Source: an uncultured Sphingomonas sp. (GTDB lineage Bacteria; Pseudomonadota; Alphaproteobacteria; Sphingomonadales; Sphingomonadaceae). From it: a stretch of 58,745 nt of DNA. The notes below the pieces were generated by a model. The model searched no databases and was not told the DNA's origin. It saw nothing but the letters and a program-made list of their open reading frames with translations. A program made the position numbers and the translations under genes. Shown piece by piece: positions 43,693-52,463 of the stretch. The stretch lies in NCBI GenBank assembly GCA_913776255.1, contig CAJYLV010000062.1:1-58745 (forward strand), written 5' to 3'. Position 1 is the first letter of the stretch, and each line of letters begins with the position of its first letter.

Positions 43693-44352
43693 TCACACCA
43701 ACCGGCGCGCCACCCGCATCCCGCGCGCGCGGCGCAGCGCATAGCCGACCGCGCCGAAGCCGAGCATCAGCATCGCCCAGGACGCCGGCTCGGGCACCGC
43801 GCCGCCGGTCGCGCCGCTGCTGGTGAAGCGGAAGTTCGCGTCGCAAATGCCCCTGGTGCAATTGCTCGCCGCGTTGAACGCCGGCTTGCTGGTCAGCAAC
43901 TGCCCGCCCGCATAGCCGTCGGCAGTCGCGTTCGCCGCCGGGCCATAGACCAGCCCGAGCCGGTCGGTCGTCGCGCTCACCACCGCGGTATAGGTCGCGC
44001 CCTCGGTCAGCGACAGGCCGCCGAGGTCGAAATCATACCAGAAGTTCTGACGCGCCGCGCCCGCGGCGGGCGTGCCGGTCACCTGCTTCAGCACCGTCGT
44101 GCCCAGCGTGCTGCCGTCGAGCAGCGCGAAGGTAAGCGCGGCGTTGGTCTGTGCGGTGCTGATCGTCTGGAACTGGAAACCGAACGACGCCAGCGACGTG
44201 CCGACCATCGTGAACGACTGCCCGACCGGGCCATATTGGAAGATGCTGGTGCCGCGCGATCCGCCGGCATCCTGCACGACGGTCGCCGCCTGTGCCGGCG
44301 CCGCGATCACGCCCGCTGCGGCGAGCGCCGCCGCCATTATCACCCGCTTCAC
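43693..44352 (-). CDS. PEPxxWA-CTERM sorting-signal exported protein
   Basis: The 219-aa protein starts at GTG 44352 with AGGGGG upstream (VKRVIMAAALAAAGVIAAPA signal peptide). The middle is a beta-rich domain without recognised function (GPVGQSFTMVGTSLASFGFQ; FWYDFDLGGLSLTEGATYTA). The C-terminus is VPEPASWAMLMLGFGAVGYA followed by LRRARGMR. This is the PEPxxWA variant of the PEP-CTERM signal common in sphingomonads, recognised by exosortase and linked with extracellular polysaccharide. No exosortase gene lies here. Confidence 0.88.
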   Translation of the reverse strand: MKRVIMAAALAAAGVIAAPAQAATVVQDAGGSRGTSIFQYGPVGQSFTMVGTSLASFGFQFQTISTAQTNAALTFALLDGSTLGTTVLKQVTGTPAAGAARQNFWYDFDLGGLSLTEGATYTAVVSATTDRLGLVYGPAANATADGYAGGQLLTSKPAFNAASNCTRGICDANFRFTSSGATGGAVPEPASWAMLMLGFGAVGYALRRARGMRVARRLV

Positions 44353-44521
44353 GATCCGCAACCCCCTGTTAATCTTCGTAAACGCCGCTGCGTCTATCAG
44401 CGCGATGTTGCAGTCGCGCGACACGGTGAATGTGGGCCAAGCTTCTGATCTGCAACCCGACTGTCATGATGAATGACTAGGCCGCTCATGAACGAAGCGG
44501 GTTAACAGGGGTCGGCGTCGC

Positions 44522-47245
44522 ATGAGCACGAACTATTGGAAGCTGGGCAGCGGCGATCTGGTGCAGGACTGGAGCGACGCGTCGCTGATCACCAAGGACG
44601 ACGACTGGAGCCGCGTCCCCAGCATCATGGGCTTTCGCGGCGACGATCTGACGACGCGCACCGGCACCGATCCGCGCACGATCACCGGCAGCAGCGACGT
44701 CGTCGACGTGATCGCCAACCAGACCAGCACCGCGATCACCAACGGCGGGGTCGCCGAGTTCGAGATCGCCAATCCGGTCGTCGCGCTGCAGGGCTCGGGC
44801 ACCGCCGATGCGCCGTATCTGGCCTTCTATCTCGACGCGAGCGGCCGCAGCGACGTGCACTTCACCGCGCTGGTCCGCGACATCGACGGCACGGCGGACA
44901 ATGCGATCCAGCAGGTCGCGGTCCAGTATCGGCTCAACGACACCGCGGCGTGGGTCGACCTGCCGTCCGCCTATATCGCTGACGCGACCACCGGCGGCAC
45001 CGCGACGCAGGAAAGCAAGATCGACGTCACGCTGCCCGAGGCCGCGAACGGCGTCGCAACGTTGCAGATCCGCGTGATGACCACCAATGCGGTCGGCAAC
45101 GACGAATGGATCGGGATCGACGACATCCGCGTCACCAGCAACGGCGCGGGCGCGCCGCAGCCGGGCGCGCTGTCGATCGCCGACGCGACCACCACCGAGG
45201 GCAACGGCGGCACGCACGACATCGCCTTCACCGTCTCGCGGGTCGGCGGCAGCAGCGGCGCGGTCGAGGCCGGGTGGAGCGTCACCTTGCCCGGCGGCGC
45301 GGACGGCGCCGACGCGGCTGATTTCGCGGCGGGCACGATCTTTTCGGGCAAAGTGCAGTTCGCCGATGGCCAGACCAGCGCGACGATCCACCTGCCGGTG
45401 GCCGGCGATACCTTGCTGGAAAACAACGAAACCTTCACCGTCGCGCTGTCGAACCCGATCGGCGGCGCGACGCTCGACCGAGCGATCGCGACCGGCACGA
45501 TCCTCAACGACGACATCGGTTATCGCACGATCGGCGCGATCCAGGGCACCGGCGCGACATCCGCGTTCGAGGGGCAGCAGGTGCTCACCACCGGGGTCGT
45601 CACCGCGATCGACAGCAACGGCTTTTACATTCAGGATTATGGCGACGGCGACGCGCGCACCTCTGATGCAATCTTCGTCTTCACCTCCTCGGCACCGCAG
45701 GACGTGTTCATCGGCGACACGCTGACGATCGAGGGCCGCGTTTCCGAATATCGCGCCGGCACCGGCGGGCTGACGGTGACGCAGCTCAATCCGACGTCGA
45801 TCACCGTCGACAGCTTCGGCGACGCGTTGCCCGACGCGGTGCTGATCGGGCAGGGCGGACTGACGATCCCGACCGAAAAGATCACCGACGGCATCGCCTT
45901 CTGGGAAGCGCTGGAGGGGATGCGCGTCACGCTCGACGCGCCGCACGTCGTGTCGAGCACCACCGACGACCAGTGGCACGAGACCGACGTCGTCGTCTCG
46001 GGCGGCGAAGGCGCGACCGGGCTGAACGCGCGCGGCGGGATCACGATCTCGCCGGGGGACTATAACCCCGAGAAGATCCAGTTGCAGGCCGATCGCGCGG
46101 TGTTCGACGGCTTCGACCCGCATTACAGCATCGGCGACCAGCTCTCGAGCGTGACCGGCATCGTCAATTACGCCAACGCCACCTATGAGGTGATCGTCAC
46201 CGAGGCGGTCAGCGTTACCAAGGACGTCACGCTCGCCAAGGAAGTGACCGCGCTCGAGGGCGATGCGACGCATCTGTCGATCGCGACCTATAACGTCGAG
46301 AATCTCGACAGCAGCGACGGCAAGTTCGACGTGCTGGCGAGCAACATCGTCTACAATCTGCGCGCGCCAGACATCGTCGCGTTGCAGGAGATCCAGGACG
46401 CCGACGGCGCGGGCACCGGCAGCGACCTGTCGGGGCAGAAGACCGCGCAGGGGCTGATCGACGCGATCGCCGCGCTCAACGGCGGGCGCTACGCCTATAT
46501 CGAGATCGCGCCGACCGTCGCGGGGTCGACCGGCGGCGAGCCGGGCGGCAACATCCGCAACGGCTATCTCTACAATCTCGACCGCGTCGGCTATGTCGAC
46601 GGCAGCGCGACGCTGATCACCGGCGATGCTTATGCGGGCAGCCGCAAGCCGCTGGTCGCGACCTGGGATTTCCATGGCGAGCAGCTGACGACGATCAACG
46701 TCCATCTGACGTCACGCGGCGGCAGCGAGCCATTGTGGGGCGCCAACCAGCCGCCGTTCGACGCGGGCGACGCCGCGCGCACCGCGCAGGCGGCGGGGGT
46801 GAAGGCGTGGGTCAACGACAAGCTCGCTGCCGACCCGTCGCTCAACGTCGCGATTATGGGCGACTGGAACGGCTTCTATTTCGAACAGGCGCAGACCCAG
46901 CTCACCGACCCGGCGCAGGGCGGGAAGTTTACTAATCTCAATAGCTTGCTGCCCGAGGAAGAGCGCTACAGCTATATGTTCCAGGGCAATGCGCAGGCGC
47001 TCGACAACATGCTGGTGACCGGCGGGCTGCTGGACGGGGCGTCGTTCGACGCGGTGCATCTCAACGCCGAGTTCGGCGGCGATCGCCCGACCGACCACGA
47101 CCCGCAGCTCGCGCTGCTCCGGCTCGGCACGGACCCCGCGCCCGCGCTGCTCGCCGCCGATGCATGGAGCGACGACACCGGCGCCGGCTGGATGCTGGGC
47201 AACCACGCGCGCTACAGCGGGATGGAATTGCTGCACATTGCGTGA
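44522..47245 (+). CDS. ExeM/NucH-like extracellular endonuclease
   Basis: The 907-aa protein has several parts. The N-terminal 210 residues are beta-rich (YLAFYLDASGRSDVHFTALV). A Calx-beta domain spans about 215-335 (LSIADATTTEGNGGTHDIAF; TLLENNETFTVALSNP; TILNDD). A nuclease-associated OB-like domain spans about 340-570 (TSAFEGQQVLTTGVVTAIDS; GFYIQDYGDGDARTSDAIFV). The endonuclease/exonuclease/phosphatase domain starts near 575 (LSIATYNVENLDSSDGKFD; DIVALQEIQD; INVHLTSRGG; MGDWNGFYFEQ; RPTDHDPQLALL). No Sec signal peptide is seen, so a type I or other route is implied. AGGGGT precedes the ATG. It likely digests extracellular DNA for nutrients or biofilm release. Confidence 0.9.
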   Translation: MSTNYWKLGSGDLVQDWSDASLITKDDDWSRVPSIMGFRGDDLTTRTGTDPRTITGSSDVVDVIANQTSTAITNGGVAEFEIANPVVALQGSGTADAPYLAFYLDASGRSDVHFTALVRDIDGTADNAIQQVAVQYRLNDTAAWVDLPSAYIADATTGGTATQESKIDVTLPEAANGVATLQIRVMTTNAVGNDEWIGIDDIRVTSNGAGAPQPGALSIADATTTEGNGGTHDIAFTVSRVGGSSGAVEAGWSVTLPGGADGADAADFAAGTIFSGKVQFADGQTSATIHLPVAGDTLLENNETFTVALSNPIGGATLDRAIATGTILNDDIGYRTIGAIQGTGATSAFEGQQVLTTGVVTAIDSNGFYIQDYGDGDARTSDAIFVFTSSAPQDVFIGDTLTIEGRVSEYRAGTGGLTVTQLNPTSITVDSFGDALPDAVLIGQGGLTIPTEKITDGIAFWEALEGMRVTLDAPHVVSSTTDDQWHETDVVVSGGEGATGLNARGGITISPGDYNPEKIQLQADRAVFDGFDPHYSIGDQLSSVTGIVNYANATYEVIVTEAVSVTKDVTLAKEVTALEGDATHLSIATYNVENLDSSDGKFDVLASNIVYNLRAPDIVALQEIQDADGAGTGSDLSGQKTAQGLIDAIAALNGGRYAYIEIAPTVAGSTGGEPGGNIRNGYLYNLDRVGYVDGSATLITGDAYAGSRKPLVATWDFHGEQLTTINVHLTSRGGSEPLWGANQPPFDAGDAARTAQAAGVKAWVNDKLAADPSLNVAIMGDWNGFYFEQAQTQLTDPAQGGKFTNLNSLLPEEERYSYMFQGNAQALDNMLVTGGLLDGASFDAVHLNAEFGGDRPTDHDPQLALLRLGTDPAPALLAADAWSDDTGAGWMLGNHARYSGMELLHIA

Positions 47246-47254
47246 GGCGATCGG

Positions 47255-47280
47255 GGCAGGGGCGCAGGCTCCTGCCCCCC
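47255..47280 (+). terminator. Hairpin after the nuclease gene, followed by a C10 run
   Basis: GGGGCAGG (47255-47262) pairs with CCTGCCCC (47273-47280) around 10 nt. A run of ten C (47277-47286) overlaps and follows the right arm. It lies between convergent genes. Confidence 0.6.
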
Positions 47281-47294
47281 CCCCCCGCGGGTCC

Positions 47295-48470
47295 TCAGTT
47301 TACTCCGGTCGGAACCGCCGGTGGAATCCCCTGTGCGACCCGCTCGCGCTGCGCCTCGCTCATCGCCTCGGTCTCGGTCAGGTCGATGACGTGCACCGAC
47401 AGACGCCCCATCCGCTGCGCGAGCCGCGTGCCGGTCGGCGTGTCGCGGGTGCCGCGCACGGTGAAGCGGTCGATCCGGTACAGGCCCGGCTGGCCCTCGG
47501 TGAGCCGCAGCGGAACGTAGCGACGCGCGCGGACGTGTTCGAGGATCACCGGCGACCATTGCCCGAGGCCGTTCGTGCGCAGCAATTCGGCGTCGGTGAC
47601 CGTGCCGTCGGGGCGGATCCAGTAGCCGATATCGGCGAAGCGGATCCCGCGGTCGCGCTGGAACCCGCTATTGACGAGGCTGGGCGGCGGGTTGATGTCG
47701 TCCAACGGCGGTGCATACAGCAACGTCGGCCGACCGTCGGCGGCCTGGCGGATGCGGGCGGCCAGCGCGTCGACCGCGCCGTCGTCGCCCTTGCGGATCG
47801 CGATCCGCGTCCGCACGATCTCGCGCAATTGCGCCATCGTCGCGTCGCCCGGTCCCGCCAGCGTCACCGCCTCGTCGGCGAAGCGCTCGGCGTCGTGCGT
47901 GCGGGTGAGCGCCAGCGCCAGCCATGCGCGCCGGAACGCTGCGGCTGCGGCGATGTCGTTATGTCCGCTCGCGGCGGCGCGGCGCTGGATCCTGGCATAG
48001 GTGTCGTCGCCGAACCGCCATGTCCCCTGACTGACCATATCATCGGCGAATTGCAGCTCCTCGCGCATCGTCGCGACGTTGTTCGCGCCGAGTTGTTCGC
48101 GCAATGTCAGCAGGTTGTTGCGAGACGCCGTCCGCCACAGCTGCGTGTCGCCCTCATGTTCGGCGACCGTCGCGAGCGTCGCGTACAGGCTCGATACCGG
48201 TCCCGGCAGCTCGGCGGCATAACGCTTGTTGCGGCCGATCGCGCGTTGCAGCGTCTGGCGGGCATCGCCGTAGCGGCCGTCGGCGAATTGTTCGACCGAC
48301 GCCTGCAACGACGCCTCGACCTCCTGTGAGGGCGGGCAATTCCGCGCGAGGCAGGCCGCCAGCTCCTTTTCCGCGCGATGGCCGACGACGATCACGTCGT
48401 TCGTCGACGGGTTGGCGGGGGCGGCGACTTGCGCCAGCAGCAGCAGCAGCGGACCGGTCATGCCCGCCAC
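47295..48470 (-). CDS. Exported protein with TonB-C-like domain, function unknown
   Basis: The 391-aa product (GTG start at 48470, or ATG at 48461) has a short hydrophobic leader (MTGPLLLLLAQVAAP). NDVIVVGHRAEKELAACLAR carries the 'IVVxGxR' pattern often seen in sphingomonad TonB-linked proteins. The middle is helical, TPR-like (ARQTLQRAIGRNKRYAAELP; DTQLWRTASRNNLLTLREQL). The C-terminal part (IGYWIRPDGTVTDAELLRTN; WSPVILEHVRARRYVPLRL) resembles a TonB C-terminal domain. It may act as an atypical energy transducer or periplasmic partner; this is inferred. It lies next to a phytase and receptor operon but ends downstream of it. Confidence 0.7.
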   Translation of the reverse strand: MAGMTGPLLLLLAQVAAPANPSTNDVIVVGHRAEKELAACLARNCPPSQEVEASLQASVEQFADGRYGDARQTLQRAIGRNKRYAAELPGPVSSLYATLATVAEHEGDTQLWRTASRNNLLTLREQLGANNVATMREELQFADDMVSQGTWRFGDDTYARIQRRAAASGHNDIAAAAAFRRAWLALALTRTHDAERFADEAVTLAGPGDATMAQLREIVRTRIAIRKGDDGAVDALAARIRQAADGRPTLLYAPPLDDINPPPSLVNSGFQRDRGIRFADIGYWIRPDGTVTDAELLRTNGLGQWSPVILEHVRARRYVPLRLTEGQPGLYRIDRFTVRGTRDTPTGTRLAQRMGRLSVHVIDLTETEAMSEAQRERVAQGIPPAVPTGVN

Positions 48471-48504
48471 GCTCTGCCTTCACCCACCGCCTGTCAAGCG
48501 CGCT

Positions 48505-49524
48505 TCACCGCAGCTTGAGTGTCAGTAACACCTTGTTCCAGCTCACATATTTGAAATTCTGCGTGTCGGGCGCATTGTCGCCATCCTGCGCGACGAACAG
48601 CCCGCCCGGATAATCGGGGCCGAAGTCACCCAGCGCCAGCTCGATGCCGTCGGTCTCGCTGGTGCCGTCGACGGGGCCACCATTGATCCGGAAGCGCCCG
48701 GCGTAGGTAATGCCCGGCAGCCTGTAGAGGGTGTAGGCATTGTCGCCCTGGCTGGAGACGACCAGAAATCCGCCGCTGCGTCCACGCGGTGCGAGCGCGA
48801 GCCCCTCGGCATCGGCGACCAGCGTCCGGCCGTCGACCGATGCGACCTTCGTGCCGGCGACCGGCGCGGCAGGGTCGGCGGCGAAGCGCCAGAGGCCGAC
48901 GTCCTCTTCCGCGACGTACAGCAACCCGGTGCGGTCGTCGGCGACGCAGCCCTCGGCCTGCGTCGCGAGCTTCATCGACCGCACGGTGGTGACGCGCGGC
49001 GTCGCGGCGGCGAGGTCGATCGCGACCTGATCGATGCGTCCGTCCTTCATCACCAAGAACCCGAACAGCGCTTTGTCGCGCGCGCGCTGCCACAGGCACA
49101 TGCCATAGGCCTCGCCCATGCCCGACGGATAGCGGCCGATCGGGTTCAACGTAGCGCGCGCGGTATCGAGCGTGAACAAGGCGACATGCCCGTGTTCCTT
49201 GTCGGCACGGTCGCTCGCCGCGACGATCACCCGCGCGCCGAGGTCGCGCAGATCGACATTGTTGAGCCGTGCGAAGGGGGTGAACGACAGCCGCCTCCCC
49301 GTCAGGTCGTAGACGTGGATGCCCGCTTGCTTGTCGGTGCCGATCACGAGGCTCTTCGCCGGATCGCGCGGGTTGCGCCAGATCGCCGGATCGTCCGCGG
49401 CATCGGCGGCGGTGTCGACCGGGTCGGTCTCGGCAGTCGCGGCGACGGTCGGTACCACGTCCGCGACCGGCGTCGCGGTCGCGCACGCCGACAGCAACAG
49501 CGCGAACGGAAGCGCGCGCCTCAC
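48505..49524 (-). CDS. Beta-propeller phytase (3-phytase family), lipoprotein
   Basis: The 339-aa protein starts at GTG with a lipobox-like leader (MRRALPFALLLSACATATPV, Cys14), so it is probably a lipoprotein. ADDPAIWRNPRDPAKSLVIG, KQAGIHVYDLTG, AEGCVADDRTGLLYVAEEDV, DGIELALGDFGPDYPGGLFV and AQDGDN follow the six-bladed phytase propeller pattern (PF02333), including the acidic residues that bind calcium. It releases phosphate from phytate. The start overlaps the stop of the receptor gene by 4 bp (GTGA), so receptor and enzyme are coupled. Confidence 0.92.
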   Translation of the reverse strand: MRRALPFALLLSACATATPVADVVPTVAATAETDPVDTAADAADDPAIWRNPRDPAKSLVIGTDKQAGIHVYDLTGRRLSFTPFARLNNVDLRDLGARVIVAASDRADKEHGHVALFTLDTARATLNPIGRYPSGMGEAYGMCLWQRARDKALFGFLVMKDGRIDQVAIDLAAATPRVTTVRSMKLATQAEGCVADDRTGLLYVAEEDVGLWRFAADPAAPVAGTKVASVDGRTLVADAEGLALAPRGRSGGFLVVSSQGDNAYTLYRLPGITYAGRFRINGGPVDGTSETDGIELALGDFGPDYPGGLFVAQDGDNAPDTQNFKYVSWNKVLLTLKLR

Positions 49525-52343
49525 AGCTTCACCCGCACGCCGCCGAAGATCGTGTAACCGAACTTCTCATACTCGTAGACGCGGCTCCGCTCGCCATAAT
49601 AGCGCACCCCCGCCGAATTGGTGAGGTTCTTGCCCTCGACGAACAGGTTGATCTCCCTGGTCAGCTGCACGCTGCCGGTCGCGTCGAGCTGCCCGCGGCC
49701 CTCCCAATAGAGGTCGAGCGCGGGGAGGTCGGCGTTGATCTCGTCGAGGTAATCGCTGCGCTTGGTATAGGCGACGCGCAGGTTCACGGGCCCGCGTTCG
49801 TAGAACAGGCTGGCGTTCCACATATGCGTTGATTGGCCGGGCAGGCGGAAGCGCGTGCGCCCGCCGAACGGCGTGTCGAAGCGCGCATCGCCCGCGGTAT
49901 AGGTGTAATTGGCGAACACCCCGAACCCGCCGAGCGCGCCGGGGAGGAACGACAATTGCTGCTGCCAATTGACCTCGACGCCGTAGAGCTTGCCCTCACG
50001 CGCGTTGACCGGGCGGCTCAGCACCGCGCCCGCGATGCCGTTGTACGTGCCGAAGCCGGTGACGTTGTAGCGATAGTCGCTCAGGTCCTTGTAGAACGCA
50101 TTGACCGCGATCACCCCGAGCGGGCGGAGGTAATATTCGACCCCCGCATCGACATTGTTCGCCAGCGTCGGGCGCAAATTCGGGTTACCGAACTCGACGC
50201 GCACCGTATTGCCCTCGGTCGTCTCCAGCACGCGCGGCGCGAGCTGCGGGAAGTTCGGGCGGTTGATCGCGCGGGTCAGCGCGACGCGCCCGATCAGGTT
50301 CGGCGTGAACGCCTGCCGCAATGTCAGGTTGGGGAAGAAGTCGGTGTAGCTGGTGTCGCCGCGCGCAGTGCCGATCACGCCCTTGGCCGAGACGGTCGGC
50401 GCCTCGCTGCGGAACGACGTCGCCTCTACGCGCAGCCCCGCGATCAGCGTCGTGTCGCCGAATTCAAACGTGCCCATGCCGAACATCGCCAGCAGCTTTT
50501 CGGTCGCGCGATAATCCGCGCTCGCTGATTGCGGCAGCCGGCGCTGCGCCGCGCTCTTGGTCGCATCGAAATAGCTGTCGACCAGCCCGGTGTCGAAGCG
50601 ATCGCCGAGCGCATAACCGAAGTTGCGCGAGTCCTCGTCGGACAGCAATCCGGCCAGCGTCTGCGTCGGCGCGGCGGATGCGCGCTGGTCGCGCAGCCGT
50701 TCCTCGTCAGCGCGGATATTGCGCGCGCGGAACTTGCCGCCGGTCGACAGCGTCGCGGTGCCGCTGCCCAGCGGCTGCGGAATGTCCATGCGGATCTGCG
50801 CGGTAAATTCGTCGTTCTTCGTCGTGTTGCTGCGATAGCTGTTCTCGCGGAACCCGTAGCGATCGAGCTGGAGATGCTCGTTCGAGGTGAACAGCGAATA
50901 GCTCGGCAGATCGGTGTCGCGCCCGAAATCGTACGACAGCGTCGGGCGCAACGTCGAGCGGAACACCAGTTCGTCGCGGCGCGGATAGGTCTGCGACGTC
51001 TCGCTATACGCGACATCGGCGCGCACCTGCCCGTCGCCCAATTTCTGTTCGATGCCGCCGGTGACGGTCTTGATCTCGTTGACCTGTTCGCGGTGGCGCA
51101 GCGCCTTTTCGATCCGCGTCTTGCTCCAGGTCGCGGCGGTGTCGGTCGATCCGGCGACCGGCGCGGCCTGATCGGCGTTCCACGTGATGCCGATCCGGTC
51201 GCGATATTCGTTATCCTCGAAGCGCGCATAGGTGCCGCGCACCCAGGTGCGCGTCGCATCGGTCGGGCGCCATTCGAGCGCCGCGGTGCCCGCGATCCGC
51301 TCGCGCTTCGTCACATAATCCTTGAACAGCGTCTCGGTGACGCGCAGCCCGGCGCTGGTCGGCGTCCAGGCGTTCTCGACATTGTCGGGCTGGCGATCGG
51401 TGCGCGAATAGCTGCCCGACAGCAAAATACCGAACTGGCGATCGGCGCCGAAGCGGTCGCCGACCGATCCCGAGGCGCGATAGTCGCTGCCCTTGCCGAA
51501 CTGGTTGTAGCTCGCGCCCGCCATCCCGGTCAGCGCGAAGCCCTTGCGGTCGAACGCCGAGCGCGTGGTGATGTTGACCGCGCCCGCGATCGAATCCGCG
51601 TCCTGATAGGGGAGCAGCGACTTGGTCACCTCCAGATTGGCGACGATGTCCGACGGCAGGGTGTCGAGATCGACCGCGCGCGTCGTCGGGTCGACCGACG
51701 GGATCTGGATGCCGTCGACCGAGATCGCCGACCATTCCGACGGCGCGCCGCGGACGTTGATGTAACGGCCCTCGCCCTGGTCACGCTCGATGCCGACGCC
51801 CGGCGCGCGCTGCAGTGCCTCGGCGATATTGGGATCGGGGAAGCGGCCGATCGCGTCCGCCGAAATCACGGTGATCGTATTGTCGGCGGTGCGCTGCTGG
51901 TTGAGCGCCCGCGCCGTATTGTCGACCAAGGACGCGCCGACGACGACGATGTCGCCCTCCCCACCGCTCGCGGCGGGCAGGGTGAACGACACGGCACGGC
52001 CGCGTTCGGCCGCGGTGATCGTCCGCGTCACCGGCGGGCGGCCGAGATAATCGATCAGCAACGTAACGTCGCCGCTCGCATCCGGCGTCGGAATCGTGAA
52101 CTCGCCCTGCAAATTGGTCGTCGCCTGCGCGCCCGTGCCCTCGACGACGATGCGCGCGCCGGGCAGCGCGAGGCCGCTCGCGTCATAGATGCGGCCCGAC
52201 ACGATCGGTCCCTCGATCGGCGCCCCCGCCGGCGTGGCGGCAGGCGCATCGACCGAGGCGGCGAGCACCGGCTGCGCGGCGAAACCGAGTGCGACGAGCG
52301 AAACCCCCGCAAGCGCGCGGACGGCCGGACGAATGGCGTGCAT
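49521..52343 (-). CDS. TonB-dependent receptor of the phytase operon
   Basis: The 940-aa protein has a signal peptide (to about residue 28), then a carboxypeptidase-regulatory-like domain (about 45-115: VSGRIYDASGLALPGARIVV). The plug contains DNTITVISADAIGRFPDPNI, AEALQRAPGVGIERDQGEGR and SDIVANLEVTKSLLPYQDAD. The barrel ends with YEKFGYTIFGGVRVKL. Receptors next to beta-propeller phytases are known in Caulobacter and sphingomonads and presumably import phytate or its breakdown products. AGGGGGAGCATC precedes the start. A palindrome 95 bp upstream (52438-52457) may be an operator; a clear Pho box is not seen. Confidence 0.93.
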   Translation of the reverse strand: MHAIRPAVRALAGVSLVALGFAAQPVLAASVDAPAATPAGAPIEGPIVSGRIYDASGLALPGARIVVEGTGAQATTNLQGEFTIPTPDASGDVTLLIDYLGRPPVTRTITAAERGRAVSFTLPAASGGEGDIVVVGASLVDNTARALNQQRTADNTITVISADAIGRFPDPNIAEALQRAPGVGIERDQGEGRYINVRGAPSEWSAISVDGIQIPSVDPTTRAVDLDTLPSDIVANLEVTKSLLPYQDADSIAGAVNITTRSAFDRKGFALTGMAGASYNQFGKGSDYRASGSVGDRFGADRQFGILLSGSYSRTDRQPDNVENAWTPTSAGLRVTETLFKDYVTKRERIAGTAALEWRPTDATRTWVRGTYARFEDNEYRDRIGITWNADQAAPVAGSTDTAATWSKTRIEKALRHREQVNEIKTVTGGIEQKLGDGQVRADVAYSETSQTYPRRDELVFRSTLRPTLSYDFGRDTDLPSYSLFTSNEHLQLDRYGFRENSYRSNTTKNDEFTAQIRMDIPQPLGSGTATLSTGGKFRARNIRADEERLRDQRASAAPTQTLAGLLSDEDSRNFGYALGDRFDTGLVDSYFDATKSAAQRRLPQSASADYRATEKLLAMFGMGTFEFGDTTLIAGLRVEATSFRSEAPTVSAKGVIGTARGDTSYTDFFPNLTLRQAFTPNLIGRVALTRAINRPNFPQLAPRVLETTEGNTVRVEFGNPNLRPTLANNVDAGVEYYLRPLGVIAVNAFYKDLSDYRYNVTGFGTYNGIAGAVLSRPVNAREGKLYGVEVNWQQQLSFLPGALGGFGVFANYTYTAGDARFDTPFGGRTRFRLPGQSTHMWNASLFYERGPVNLRVAYTKRSDYLDEINADLPALDLYWEGRGQLDATGSVQLTREINLFVEGKNLTNSAGVRYYGERSRVYEYEKFGYTIFGGVRVKL

Positions 52344-52437
52344 GATGCTCCCCCTGAGCGTGATGGCGCCGATGCTCCCCGCACCGGTCGTGTCGCCGCA
52401 GCCCGTGGCGGGGGAATGTTACGTGGGGATGGAGTCG

Positions 52438-52457
52438 GTGTTACGCTATCGTGACAC
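52438..52457. promoter_or_regulatory. Imperfect palindrome upstream of the phytase operon
   Basis: GTGTTACG-CTAT-CGTGACAC has 8-bp arms with one mismatch. It lies 95 bp upstream of the receptor start and 7 bp after the stop of the phosphatase-like gene, so it may be an operator or a weak terminator for that gene. Confidence 0.45.
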
Positions 52458-52463
52458 CCCTCC

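Noticed and set aside
44486..46705. A 739-codon open frame on the minus strand
   Set aside because: Shadow of the ExeM-like nuclease.
47277..47286. Run of ten C as a phase-variation tract
   Set aside because: It lies between two convergent genes outside coding sequence and promoters, so slippage would have no evident effect.
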